NCBI GenBank assembly: GCA_910592005.1
Contig: CAJVPP010002339.1
Coordinates: 1-15,246, forward strand
Direction: 5' to 3'
Length of the DNA stretch: 15,246 nucleotides
Origin: Funneliformis mosseae
Taxonomy: Eukaryota; Glomeromycota; Glomeromycetes; Glomerales; Glomeraceae
A program made the position numbers and the translations under genes. How positions within the stretch are numbered: the stretch's first letter is position 1; each line of letters starts with the position of its first letter. Shown piece by piece: positions 1 through 8,622 of this stretch. A model generated the notes under the pieces. The model saw only the letters and a program-made list of their open reading frames with translations, ran no database searches and was not told the DNA's origin.

Positions 1-121
1 GTTTATTTTTTTAAAAAAAAAATCAAAGCTATCGCTATATTTATAATAAATTTAAAATTCATGTTAGTACAGAAAGCCACTAGTACAAAATGATCTATGA
101 TTAGCATACATTGATTTACAT

Positions 122-268
122 TCTATTAATAAATAATTTTTAGAACCGGTTCTAACTAACAGTTTTAGGACCGGTTCTATAATTAGAACCGAAGTTCTAA
201 CAGTTCCAAATTTGAGAACCGGAACTGGAAGAACCGAATTTCCAAACCGGTTCTAACCGCTCTATTAA
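122..268. repeat. GGTTC palindrome island, possible short hAT-like MITE
   Basis: The stretch carries many copies of AGAACCGG/CCGGTTCT in both orientations. These include a perfect 16-bp palindrome at 140-155 (TTAGAACC followed by its reverse complement) and related copies near 167-178, 184-200, 214-236 and 245-256. The 8-mer TCTATTAA occurs at 122-129 and again at 261-268, bracketing 131 bp, which is the size of a hAT target duplication. The left and right ends share TTAGAACCGGTT in inverted orientation, but the outermost bases do not pair well. An alternative right end at 267 would read TAATAGAGCGG inward, which looks more hAT-like but leaves no matching duplication. The sequence is clearly a repeat; its boundaries and class are uncertain. 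Confidence 0.45.
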
Positions 269-1243
269 GGAACTGCCCCATTCCTAGTAATGTAAGAACC
301 TGGATTTTGTGTGTATCTAATGTTAAGAATTAGGATTTCAATTCGTCCTAAAATAGAATCAGTTTGCGTGCTATTTATTAACCGTTCTAACTGTTTTTTG
401 GTGTTCGAAGTAAAGGAGATACAGGAAATTCAGTAGAGAACCAATACCAAAAGTTAATGAATTGGAGGATACTTGCAACTGAGTATTCAGGATAGCAAAT
501 GGGCAAAAAAAGTCAAAAGAGTATTGTACAAAGTTAATTATCCTTAGAGTGTGTAATCGACTATGAAATTGTTGTCTTTGTATTAATAGATCAAAATTAA
601 CCATGTAGGGGTTTAAATGTTTCTGGCAGAAGGCATCAAGTGTTATACCAGTTCTTTTAGATCATGGGTAAATTACTTACAATATCACAGTTTAGCAGAA
701 GATTTCCTTCACACAGAAGAGTAAGAATAAAGATACAAGATAAGAAATTAAAGAGAATCACGATAAACTGGGTGAAATACGTGCAAATAATTATTTAATA
801 AACAAAAGACTAGTACTGCCTCTATCAGTGCGTCTGTACTAAATAGTTTATTATCAAAAGAATTATTTAAGACAAGACGGTTCTCCTCCTTTTTACATTG
901 ATGAATCATTCCTATTTATATAAAAATACTTACTAATAATGATAAAATAAATAAAATAAAGAAAATAAATAAAATATATAAAATAAATATAATAGATAAA
1001 TAACATAAACGAAACAAATAAAATAAATGATAAAAATGAAATAAATGCAATAAATGTCATAAATATCGTATGACGTAACAAGGCCTATTTGTATAACAAA
1101 ATTAGACTACCAATTTTAGGAAATAAGACATGTAAATCATTTAATTATCTAATTTAGTTACAGTACTGCAAATCCTTTTTAGTATTACATGAAATTGATT
1201 ATCCTTTCATCCTTGTAGATCATTTTTGCATATTATTTTTAGG
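269..1243. other. Non-coding stretch, no gene recognised
   Basis: No reading frame here resembles a known protein. A 77-codon open frame on the minus strand (371-604) has no recognisable motif. One more ACCGTTCTAA copy of the preceding repeat family sits at 381-390. Base composition is less AT-biased than in the 2.5-5.4 kb region, so parts of 400-650 may be remains of an old gene or element, but I cannot identify one. Confidence 0.4.
941..1065. repeat. ATAAA-rich low-complexity tract
   Basis: Interspersed ATAAA and AAATA units run for about 125 bp with irregular spacing. Read on the minus strand the tract gives an open frame of mostly F, I, Y, L and S residues (893-1081). That frame is a by-product of the simple repeat and should not be taken as a membrane protein. 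Confidence 0.7.
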
Positions 1244-1537
1244 TGTAACAGTATTATCGTTAAATTATAATTTATCTTCTATATTTATCTTAGCATTATA
1301 AAATAGTTTAATGTTAAATAGTAAATTCTTATAATTGTATTTTTGTATAAATAGGATAGAAATTTGTCTTTGTAAAAGGGCAGAGATAACAGTATAAACT
1401 CAATAGTTCAAGTTCAAGACTTAGAATCTAAGATTAAGGATTGTTAAGGATACAAATCTCTACAATAAAGAAATCTCTTTCTAAACTACATATATTAAAA
1501 ATCCTTCAACGTGTTAATTGTGTTTATCATATTTACA
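1244..1537 (+). other. Possible degenerate solo LTR
   Basis: The segment opens with TGTAACAG, has a TATA-type promoter motif (TATAAATAGG, 1346-1355) and an AATAAA signal about 118 bp later (1464-1469). It then has candidate ends in TACA at 1490 or 1537. TG...CA limits with a promoter and polyadenylation signal in this order and spacing are what a retrotransposon LTR shows. Against this, I find no 5-bp target duplication at either candidate end, no primer-binding site after it and no second copy in the window. It could equally be an ordinary promoter and 3' end. Confidence 0.28.
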
Positions 1538-1670
1538 AGTAGTTAAAGTTATTTTTACTTGTCTAAAAGTTTAAACCTAAGGTTGATTGTGATAGGACTT
1601 ATTCCATAGTAACTTAGTAGTTTCTCGCACATTATTCCCTGTTACTAAGTCATAGTTACCTTAAGTTTAA

Positions 1671-2480
1671 CGAATTGAGCGAAAGGTTAACACTGCTCAG
1701 AATTTTCATTATTCAGGAGAAACCCTCTGTGAAATTTGGTATTGTAATTTGATCTTTGGAAAGAAGATTGATGCTTATTATGTTGATATACTCACGAATC
1801 CATTTGAGCACATAGAGTTTAAGGAAACAGAAAAAGAAAAGGTTGAAGAATTAAAAAGGAGAAAAAAGGAAGAATAAAAAAAATCAAATGATATAAATAA
1901 AGAAGTAACATATACCCATTCTGAATGTTTTGTACCATGGTCTTGAATTGAAACCCACTGTAATTTATGCACTTATTCTCTTGATATTAAATGATGCACA
2001 AATATCAGTTGCTGTGAATCACTTAGAGCTAAAGAAGCCATAGACTTTCTTTATTTGTATAATGGTTTTTTACTACCAATTACTAAAGCCAAAGATGGCC
2101 GATTCACAAACCTGATTCATTTTCTTCAGTATAGAGATCTCTTGAAAATACCAGGTTATGTTGCTCGTTATATATCTATTGAAAAAAATACATATCTACA
2201 ACTTTGCTACTCTATTTATTAAAAGTATTTTCCCACTCTTACATTTTTAGCAAATCATAAACAATTTATACATCCTACTACTCGAGAACGGCCTAAGTGA
2301 CAACAAAACTCATCTTTTGATAATTTTTCTCTTCTTTCATCTCAACAAAAGAGGTCATATGATAAAATAGAATTTGAATTAAGAACTTGCAATTCAGATA
2401 GAGAATAAATAAATTTTACGTGTATGCAGTCTAAATGCATACAGCTTAAATATATGCTAAATATATACAATAATAAATTT
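1671..2480 (+). pseudogene. Decayed reading frame of unknown family with a Cys cluster
   Basis: One plus-strand frame (codons starting at positions divisible by 3) reads as ordinary protein for about 270 codons with only six stops: TAA 1875, TGA 1944, TGA 1992, TAA 2220, TGA 2298 and TAA 2406. In DNA this AT-rich a random frame would meet stops several times more often. The readable product has a charged Lys/Glu-rich segment just before 1875. A cysteine cluster follows around 1956-2016 (a CxxC pair, then a C and a CC pair), suggesting a former zinc-binding site. Next comes a hydrophobic/aromatic stretch with a KAKDGRF segment near 2085. Each stop lies one C-to-T change from CAA or CGA. I do not recognise the family. 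A lineage-specific transposon or repeat protein is likely; an AT-biased chance frame is less likely. No start codon can be assigned. Confidence 0.5.
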
Positions 2481-3640
2481 TGCTAAGCCACTTTATCAAA
2501 TAATTTTTACGTAATCAATATTTTATCATGTGCTATTACTTATTTATTATCATATGATTAGCTTATTATGTATAACTTAAGATCTTTATTAACCCTCACC
2601 TCCTAAGATATTAGGTAATATCTGTCACTACCCTTATTATATTACTAAAATTAATATTTAATATTTTATTAAAAAAAATAATACATTTTTTTTAAGTTTA
2701 CAGTCAAATTTATCTACTAGATAATCTAAGGGATAAGATATATTGATTCTAATTAATTTTTATATACATTTAAAATTTTTTATTAAACAACAATTTTTAA
2801 CTAATTATTAATATTACAATAAAACTTATTAAAATATTTGATTTAAGAAAATTTCTAAATTAATATAATGTGTTTAAAATTTAGGCCATATGATATATAT
2901 TTTTTACTAGTATCATATATCTTTACTATTAATTTTTATTATTTATTTTAGAAATCTAGAATTTTTTAGTGAAAAATTATTATTTGTCATGTCATATTTA
3001 TTATATAACTAATTTTTTAATTTATTAATACTAGTAAAAATAATATTAATATCATTTATATCATATGACTTATGTTTAAACATCTTATATATAAATAAAA
3101 ATTACCTTAATTTAAATATAATTTTATATTGAAAAATAAATAATTTATTTCTTTAATTAATTTTATAAATAAAATAAAAATAAATTGTAAAAATATTTTC
3201 ATAATTAAAAGTTAAAATATAACAAAATTATCTGAAATAAAATAAAAAATATTATAATTTTATATAAAATAACATCTGTTTAAACTAATTTTATATCTGA
3301 TAATTATGTATAATTATTATATAATAATATAATAAATAATAAATAATATAATATATTTATTAATAATTATAATATGATAGATTATTATTATTATTTTATT
3401 TTTATTTAAAAAAAATTAATTATTATACTATGATTCTTCAATATTAAATATTTTTAACTATTTTTTTTTTTTTATAATCTTTTAAAAATTTTTAATATGT
3501 TAAAATCTTTTAAAATTAAAATATCAAAAGAAAAGATTTTTAAAAATATAAACCTATAATATGATAAAAAATTAATAACAAATTCTTATTTTAAATATTA
3601 TTTTTTATTGTATTTATTTATTTTTCTAATAATTTAATTA
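2481..3640. other. Extremely AT-rich non-coding stretch
   Basis: The DNA is nearly pure A and T with short local inverted repeats, for example around 2884-2925. No reading frame, tRNA fold or bounded element is visible. The motif ATCATATGACTTAT occurs near 3059 and again near 4505, which may hint at shared old repeat sequence. Confidence 0.5.
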
Positions 3641-4290
3641 TAAATTAGATTTCTGCAAAATTAGATCAGATTAGATTTTATTCAGATTTGATATCTGATT
3701 TTTATTATTCAAAATCTAAATTTAATCTAAATTTAATTGTTTTACTAAAATCTAGATTCAATCTAAATTTAATAAATTGAATTTCAAATTTGAATTTAAC
3801 AGATTAATTTAAATCTAAATTTTATTTGATTTAGATCTTAAAAAGTTATTAAAAAAATTAATTTTTCAGTTTTAAAAAAAGTTTAAAAAATCATGTTTAT
3901 TTAATGAAAAAAATTTAATTTTAAAGAAATCTAAAAGATTATTTTTTTTTAATAAAAGAAATTTTATTAGTTTTAAAAGAAATCTGAAAAATCATTTCTT
4001 TTCAATAAAAAGAACTTTTTTAGCTTTAAAAAAAGTTTATAAATTATTATTTTTAATAAAAAGATAAATTTTAGCTCTAAAAGATATTTGAAAAGTTTTT
4101 TTTTTCAATAAAAAATTTTTCAGCTTTAAAAAAAATTTAAAAAGCCATTTTTTTCAAAAAGGAATCTTTTTAACTTTAAAAGAGTTCAAATCTAAATTTA
4201 AATCTATCAAATCATATTTGAATCTGAATCTAAATCTGATTTATCAGATTTAGATTTGATTTAGATTGATTTGAATTTATACAAAATACT
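3641..4290. repeat. Fold-back-like repeat structure with ~51-bp tandem core
   Basis: The left arm (about 3650-3840) and right arm (about 4190-4280) are built from the same short motif in both orientations, ATCTAAATTTAA and TCAGATTTAGATT. The right arm holds a perfect hairpin at 4227-4256 with 14-bp stems and a TT loop. Between the arms, about 3841-4188, lie roughly seven diverged tandem copies of a ~51-bp unit. Each unit contains AATAAAAAGAA, then a TTTAGCTTTAAAA block, then a TTTGAAAAATCATTTTT block. The plan of arms, tandem core and arms is the same as in the element at 11631-12613. Ends are not defined. An 11-mer, TCTGCAAAATT, repeats at 3652-3662 and 4347-4357, but the right copy lies 60 bp beyond the arm and does not convince as a target duplication. 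Confidence 0.55.
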
Positions 4291-5122
4291 ATTCTAAATA
4301 ATAAAGATATTATTTAACTAAAATTATATTAAAACTTTATTAAAAATCTGCAAAATTTTAAAAAAATAAAACTATATTAAAGTATAAAATTATATTAAGT
4401 TTAAATAAAAAAATAATAAATTAAAGTTTAATGTTTATTTAACTTTATTAATTTATATATTTATTTTATAAATTTTTTTTATTTCATAACATAAGGCAAG
4501 TTTATCATATGACTTATATCATATTTAATTTTAAGAAGCCAATGATAAGGATTCATAAGATAATATAATAATTTAGGTTAAATGAATAAATTTGATGTTA
4601 AATTAGTTCTAAAATCTTTGGTTTATCAATATCTTTACAACATATAAAAATTCATACATTTTAGTCAAATTTATTACAAATGATAGTATAATTAATTGTT
4701 ACCTTAGCTAAGTCTAATATTATTTTACTTATAAGGTTGATTTGCTATTCAGACAGTCTGAATATTTTCTAACATATTTTTATTGTATAAATCTGCAAGT
4801 TCTTCAAATATGTACTATTATTTTAGTAAAGAAGTAACATGTAATGTTAAATTATAAAATACTGAATTTTATCCAGAAAGTCATGATTGTATAATACCAG
4901 TTTATTATATTTTAGGTTAATTTGTATTGATTAACTATCAAATTTTAACTTTGTAAAATATAAAAGAATATTTGGTTATTAATCCAATTAATAAAAAATA
5001 CTATTTGTGATAATAATTAAATATTTTTAATATTATTTGGCTGTTAATCCTACAAAATATTAATTATATTTCCTTCTAAATTTTATTTTATTTTAAAATA
5101 TCTTAGTTGATTTTCAATATAT
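4291..5122. other. AT-rich non-coding stretch
   Basis: No gene is visible. A 17-bp palindrome (ATTCAGAC, a central A, GTCTGAAT) lies at 4747-4763. Two diverged copies of a TATTTGG(T/C)T(A/G)TTAATCC block start near 4968 and 5034, about 66 bp apart, as if the diverged tandem repeat that follows once extended this far. Confidence 0.4.
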
Positions 5123-5286
5123 TATCAATTAGATGTAAATTAGATGTCAATTGACTATAAATAATATAGGTCAAATTTTAGCTAATTTTTGTATACCAAT
5201 TGAATATAAATCAGATGTCAATCAGCTATAAATAAAATAGGTTAATTTTTGACTGATTTTTGGCTGATTTCTGATATATACCAATT
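5123..5286. repeat. Diverged direct repeat, 71/85-bp spacing
   Basis: The start of the unit, TAYCAATT, recurs at 5123, 5194 and 5279. The first two copies share an ordered set of blocks: AGATGTCAAT, CTATAAATAAxATAGGT and a TTTTxGCTxATTTTTG end. The second copy is longer because it repeats a GACTGATTTTT/GGCTGATTTC block. The third copy is only a start. It lies just outside the pogo-like element and has no coding content. Confidence 0.5.
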
Positions 5287-5408
5287 GGTTAGGCTTAATT
5301 TGCTAATTTTAGGCTGATTTTTTACATGTCAAATTTTTATGATTTCAATCAATGTTAAAGAAATTAGAAAATTATAAAAGATAATGCTAATTTTGATAAT
5401 TATATATA

Positions 5409-5430
5409 CAGTTAGAATTCAATATAATGA
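5409..5430 (+). repeat. Left terminal inverted repeat of pogo-like element
   Basis: Reads CAGTTAGAATTC and onward for 22 bp. It matches the reverse complement of 7647-7668 except at position 5 (T here, C in the other end). Preceded directly by TA. Confidence 0.92.
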
Positions 5431-5454
5431 TTCAGAATAAATTGATTTTAGCTT

Positions 5455-5602
5455 ATACTGATCTTTTTTCTCAAACTAAAACTATATATAATTAATTTTA
5501 CTACTATATACTGATTTTCTTATAAATTTTGCGATATTACATATACTGATATTAGATCATAAACTAGCTATATGTATTTATTTATGATAGGTCGATACTG
5601 AT
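5455..5602 (+). repeat. Four subterminal ATACTGAT copies
   Basis: Exact copies of ATACTGAT lie at 5455-5462, 5508-5515, 5543-5550 and 5595-5602, all in the same orientation, each followed by a T-rich run and spaced 53, 35 and 52 bp. Their position between the left terminal repeat and the transposase start fits transposase-binding or promoter sites. That role is inferred only. Confidence 0.4.
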
Positions 5603-5762
5603 TTTTTTTCAATATATCAATTATCATTATAAAGAATTTTTTTTATTCTATATGCCAATTTTATTAATTTTTACTAAATATAGTAAAATAATGAATATTA
5701 ATTATAAAATATATTTTTTATTGATAATTCATCCCCTTTGATAACTCTTTTATATTATTATC

Positions 5763-7465
5763 ATGTCTATAAATAATAAAAATAAGTGTGTTACCCTATC
5801 TGTATCTCAAAAGCAAGAACTTTGTTAAAAGAAAATTGATAATCTGAATATTTTAAATATTGAACTTGCTGTTTATTATAATGTAAAACCTAATATGGTT
5901 AGTGATATTTTAAAAAGGAAATCTGAATATTTATCTGCTCTTAGCTCAGAACTAGAAAGGAAAAGGTTAAGGTAACCTATGTATAAAGAAATAGATGATG
6001 CTATTGAAATTTGGATATCTCAATTTTTAGCTGCAAATCAAACATTAAGAAATGATGTTATACAAAATAAAGCTAAGCAGTTTGCAATTAAATTTGATAT
6101 TACTGGATTTACTGCTTCTGCAAGCTAGCTGACAAATTTTAAAAGAAGAAATAATGTCCGCTCATATATTAAATCAGGTGAAGCTGCCAGTGAACCTTCA
6201 TTAGAAGAAATTGATGAATATAGACAAAAAATTAGTGAAAAATTATCTGAATATGCATTGGAAGATACTTATAATTGTGATAAGACAGGTATTTTTAATT
6301 AAATATATAATATTATTACTTGATTTTTAAATGTTTTGATTTATTATTATTTATTTTTTTTAGCATTATTTTGGCTATTAGAACCATCGAAAACTCTTGC
6401 ACAAGGACCTGTAACTGGAATTAAAAAATCCAAAAATACAGTAACTATTTTATTAACATGTAATGCTATAGGTAAAGATAAGCTTAAACTATTATTTATT
6501 CATAAATACAAAAACCCTTGCCTATTGTATAATATAGCTGTTGAAGATTCTATTCAATATTATTGAAACAAAACTGTATAGATGCAACAATCAATTTGTC
6601 TTGATTATCTGAAGAAATTAAATGGATTAATATGTATGTACTGTAAAAAAATTTTATTATTAGTTGATAATGCACCAACACATAATAAACAAGATGAATT
6701 GTCTTCTTTCAGTAATATTGAGATTTATTATTTATTACCTAATATAACTCCATATTTACAACCTTTAGATCAAGGAATCATTAATTCTTTCAAAATAAGT
6801 ACATATTTAAAATTATATTTTAGTATTTTTATTAATTTTTTTTTTTATTAAATTAAGACCAAATACAGAAAATTATTGGTAGAAAATAGAGTTAAATAGT
6901 ATAATATTTCACAAGAATTAAATACGCCTATTGTTTCTATTAATATTTGTAATGCTATTGAATTTATTGTTAAAGCATAGAATCAGGTTAATCCTATCAC
7001 AATTAAAAATTGTTGGTTAAAGACTGGTATTATTCCATTAGATAATAGGTTAGATGTGAACACAGAGCTTAATTTTAATAGGAGTAATGTTAAAAATAAT
7101 TTAAATGATGCTATGCAGAGCTACCATATGATGATACTTTATCTGTATTAAAAGATATTAATACTGATAAATTAAGTGAAGATGAGGTTTTATTAGATGA
7201 TGATGAAATTATTGAAACTGTACGATCAAGACATAATATAGAAGAAATACAGAATGATGAAGATGAATTTGTTTCTAATATTTCTTTAAGTGATGCATTG
7301 AATAGTATTAAAAATTTAATTACTTTTTAAAATTTTCTACCAGAAAATTATGAAGTTACTAATGATAAATTAAAGATTTTAAAGGGAATTAGGAGAAAAG
7401 TCTTAAAATTTAAATTCAAATCTGCAATTCAATTAAATTTGGATGAATTTGTAATTTTTGAATAG
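5763..7465 (+). pseudogene. pogo/Tigger-type transposase (CENP-B HTH + DDE), dead
   Basis: Encoded a cut-and-paste transposase with exons 5763-6288, 6364-6794 and 6858-7465, about 521 codons. Exon 1 has a psq-type helix-turn-helix (LSVSQKQEL to VSDILKRK) and a CENP-B-type second HTH (ending LTNFKRRNN). The DDE catalytic core keeps all three acidic positions: NCDKT before intron 1, LLLVDNAPTH around 6657-6690, and QPLDQGI around 6763-6783. Intron 1 (6289-6363) is GT-AG. Intron 2 (6795-6857) begins ATAAGT where GTAAGT is expected. Eight in-frame stops interrupt it (5826, 5973, 6126, 6564, 6579, 6897, 6978, 7328), and a one-base deletion lies near 7119. Family comparison puts Trp at 6126, 6564, 6579 and 6978 and Gln at most of the others, so the stops look like G-to-A or C-to-T changes. 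The stop at 7463 may be the true end or another converted codon. Confidence 0.9.
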
Positions 7466-7646
7466 ATTTTATCAAAAACATAATATAATATATAATAGTA
7501 TATTTTCTGTTAATAAATAAAGCATATATTGCAAAAAAATTGATAAACCGAATTATAAAAATTTTACATAGTAAGTTCGGCATAACAAGAATATTTGTCT
7601 TACCGAATACTTGATATAATGATACAAAATCACCTGAACGAAGGGT

Positions 7647-7668
7647 TCATTATATTGAATTCTGACTG
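7647..7668 (-). repeat. Right terminal inverted repeat of pogo-like element
   Basis: The reverse complement reads CAGTCAGAATTC and onward, pairing with 5409-5430 over 22 bp with one C/T difference. Followed directly by TA at 7669-7670. Confidence 0.92.
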
Positions 7669-8622
7669 TATAAAGAATAGATATTCTTACTAAAATTTAA
7701 TATTTTTATAATTTTGTAAATCAAGAAAATTAGAAAAAAAATTTAAAAATAAAATTATATTAAATATTTCTAATTTTTATTAAATATAAAATTAAGGTTA
7801 CTAAATATATATTATTATCTATCAAAATTCAATCTTAAATGTGCAAATCATGTTACATATTTTTTAACCTATCAAATTTTGAAGATATAGGATAAGAATC
7901 TCTACTTATACCCAGGATACAAGTTAAGAATCCCTTTCCCAAAAAAATTCACTTCACGTGACTTGTAAAAATTTGTTGCCGCTTTTAAAATTACTATGTA
8001 TTTTTTTATGTCACATGTATAATCTTTTAATGCCGTAAATGCTGACCAAAAATCATGTGGGGTGAATTCAGATGCAATTAATTATTATAAAGTATTAAGA
8101 TGTTTTCTTTTAATCAAGTATAAAAGTTTAAGAAATAAATTTTATTGGTCAGCTATTGTATTACCTTGAAAACCAATTTCCAACTCGATATGCATGCAGG
8201 GCGAAAACCATAATTTCATCAAACATCATATTTCAAATAGATTGCCGTTATTAGATTTATGCGGCCCCTATACCACTGTGTTGATACACCAATTACACCA
8301 CTAGAATATTTGTAGAATTATTGGGTTTTTTAGAAGTAAAAAATGATGTAGAAGTCATGTCATCATTTAAGGAATTATTTGAGATGAAAACGCGTAATTA
8401 ATGATATATCTTCGGCTGCAAAGATTCGATAGTATTTTATTTTCAATCACTAAAATTCGAAAAAAAAAATATTTCATAAAATTCGATCATATGACTAATG
8501 ATCAATGGCAAATGATGGTATTATATGATTTATTGTATTGTTAAATTAAATGATCCTAAATGCAACATTATTCAATAAATTAAAAAATATATTCCCTTAA
8601 AATAAACATACATTAAAGTAAA
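7669..8622. other. Intergenic stretch, no gene recognised
   Basis: Base composition is more balanced from about 7900 to 8450 than in the surrounding AT-rich DNA. The stretch holds a CACGTG hexamer at 7955-7960. A short open frame of about 36 codons on the plus strand ends with TAA near 8400 and has no recognisable motif. The part next to the chitinase stop (about 8500-8622) should contain that gene's 3' untranslated region; no canonical AATAAA on the minus strand was found close to the stop. No tRNA fold was seen. Confidence 0.45.

Larger units (their letters stand above)
5409..7668 (+). mobile_element. pogo/Tigger-like DNA transposon, full length, inactive
   Basis: The element is 2260 bp with terminal inverted repeats of 22 bp (21 of 22 match) starting CAGTYAGAATTC, flanked by TA at 5407-5408 and 7669-7670. 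TA duplications and CAGT ends are standard for the Tc1/mariner superfamily. The internal gene (5763-7465) is a CENP-B/pogo-type transposase. The 5' untranslated part (5431-5762) carries four ATACTGAT copies. The 3' part (about 7540-7640) carries CCGAA/TTCGG motifs in both orientations. The ends are well preserved while the gene is dead, so mobilisation could only come from a related transposase elsewhere in the genome. Confidence 0.92.

Noticed and set aside
371..604. 77-codon open frame, minus strand
   Set aside because: No recognisable motif or family, compositionally biased, with no splice or neighbour support.
893..1081. 62-codon open frame reading as a very hydrophobic protein
   Set aside because: It is the translation of an ATAAA-type low-complexity tract; the F/I/Y richness comes from the repeat.
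1778..1972. 64-codon open frame, minus strand
   Set aside because: It is antisense to the longer plus-strand relic at 1671-2480, whose frame is better supported.
3652..4357. TCTGCAAAATT direct repeat as target duplication of the 3.6-4.3 kb structure
   Set aside because: Eleven bases fit no expected superfamily size, the right copy lies about 60 bp beyond the arm, and the inferred ends do not form inverted repeats.
6336..6851. Two separate small genes on the plus strand
   Set aside because: Both are pieces of one transposase exon in the same frame, split by stops at 6564 and 6579; the first starts inside intron 1 and the second runs into intron 2.
5763..7465. Alternative genetic code reading stops as amino acids
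   Set aside because: TAG falls at both conserved Trp and Gln positions, a frameshift is present, and the chitinase uses TGG, CAA and TAA normally.
8290..8400. Short plus-strand open frame ending in a charged segment
   Set aside because: About 36 codons, no start context, no motif and no continuation; likely chance.
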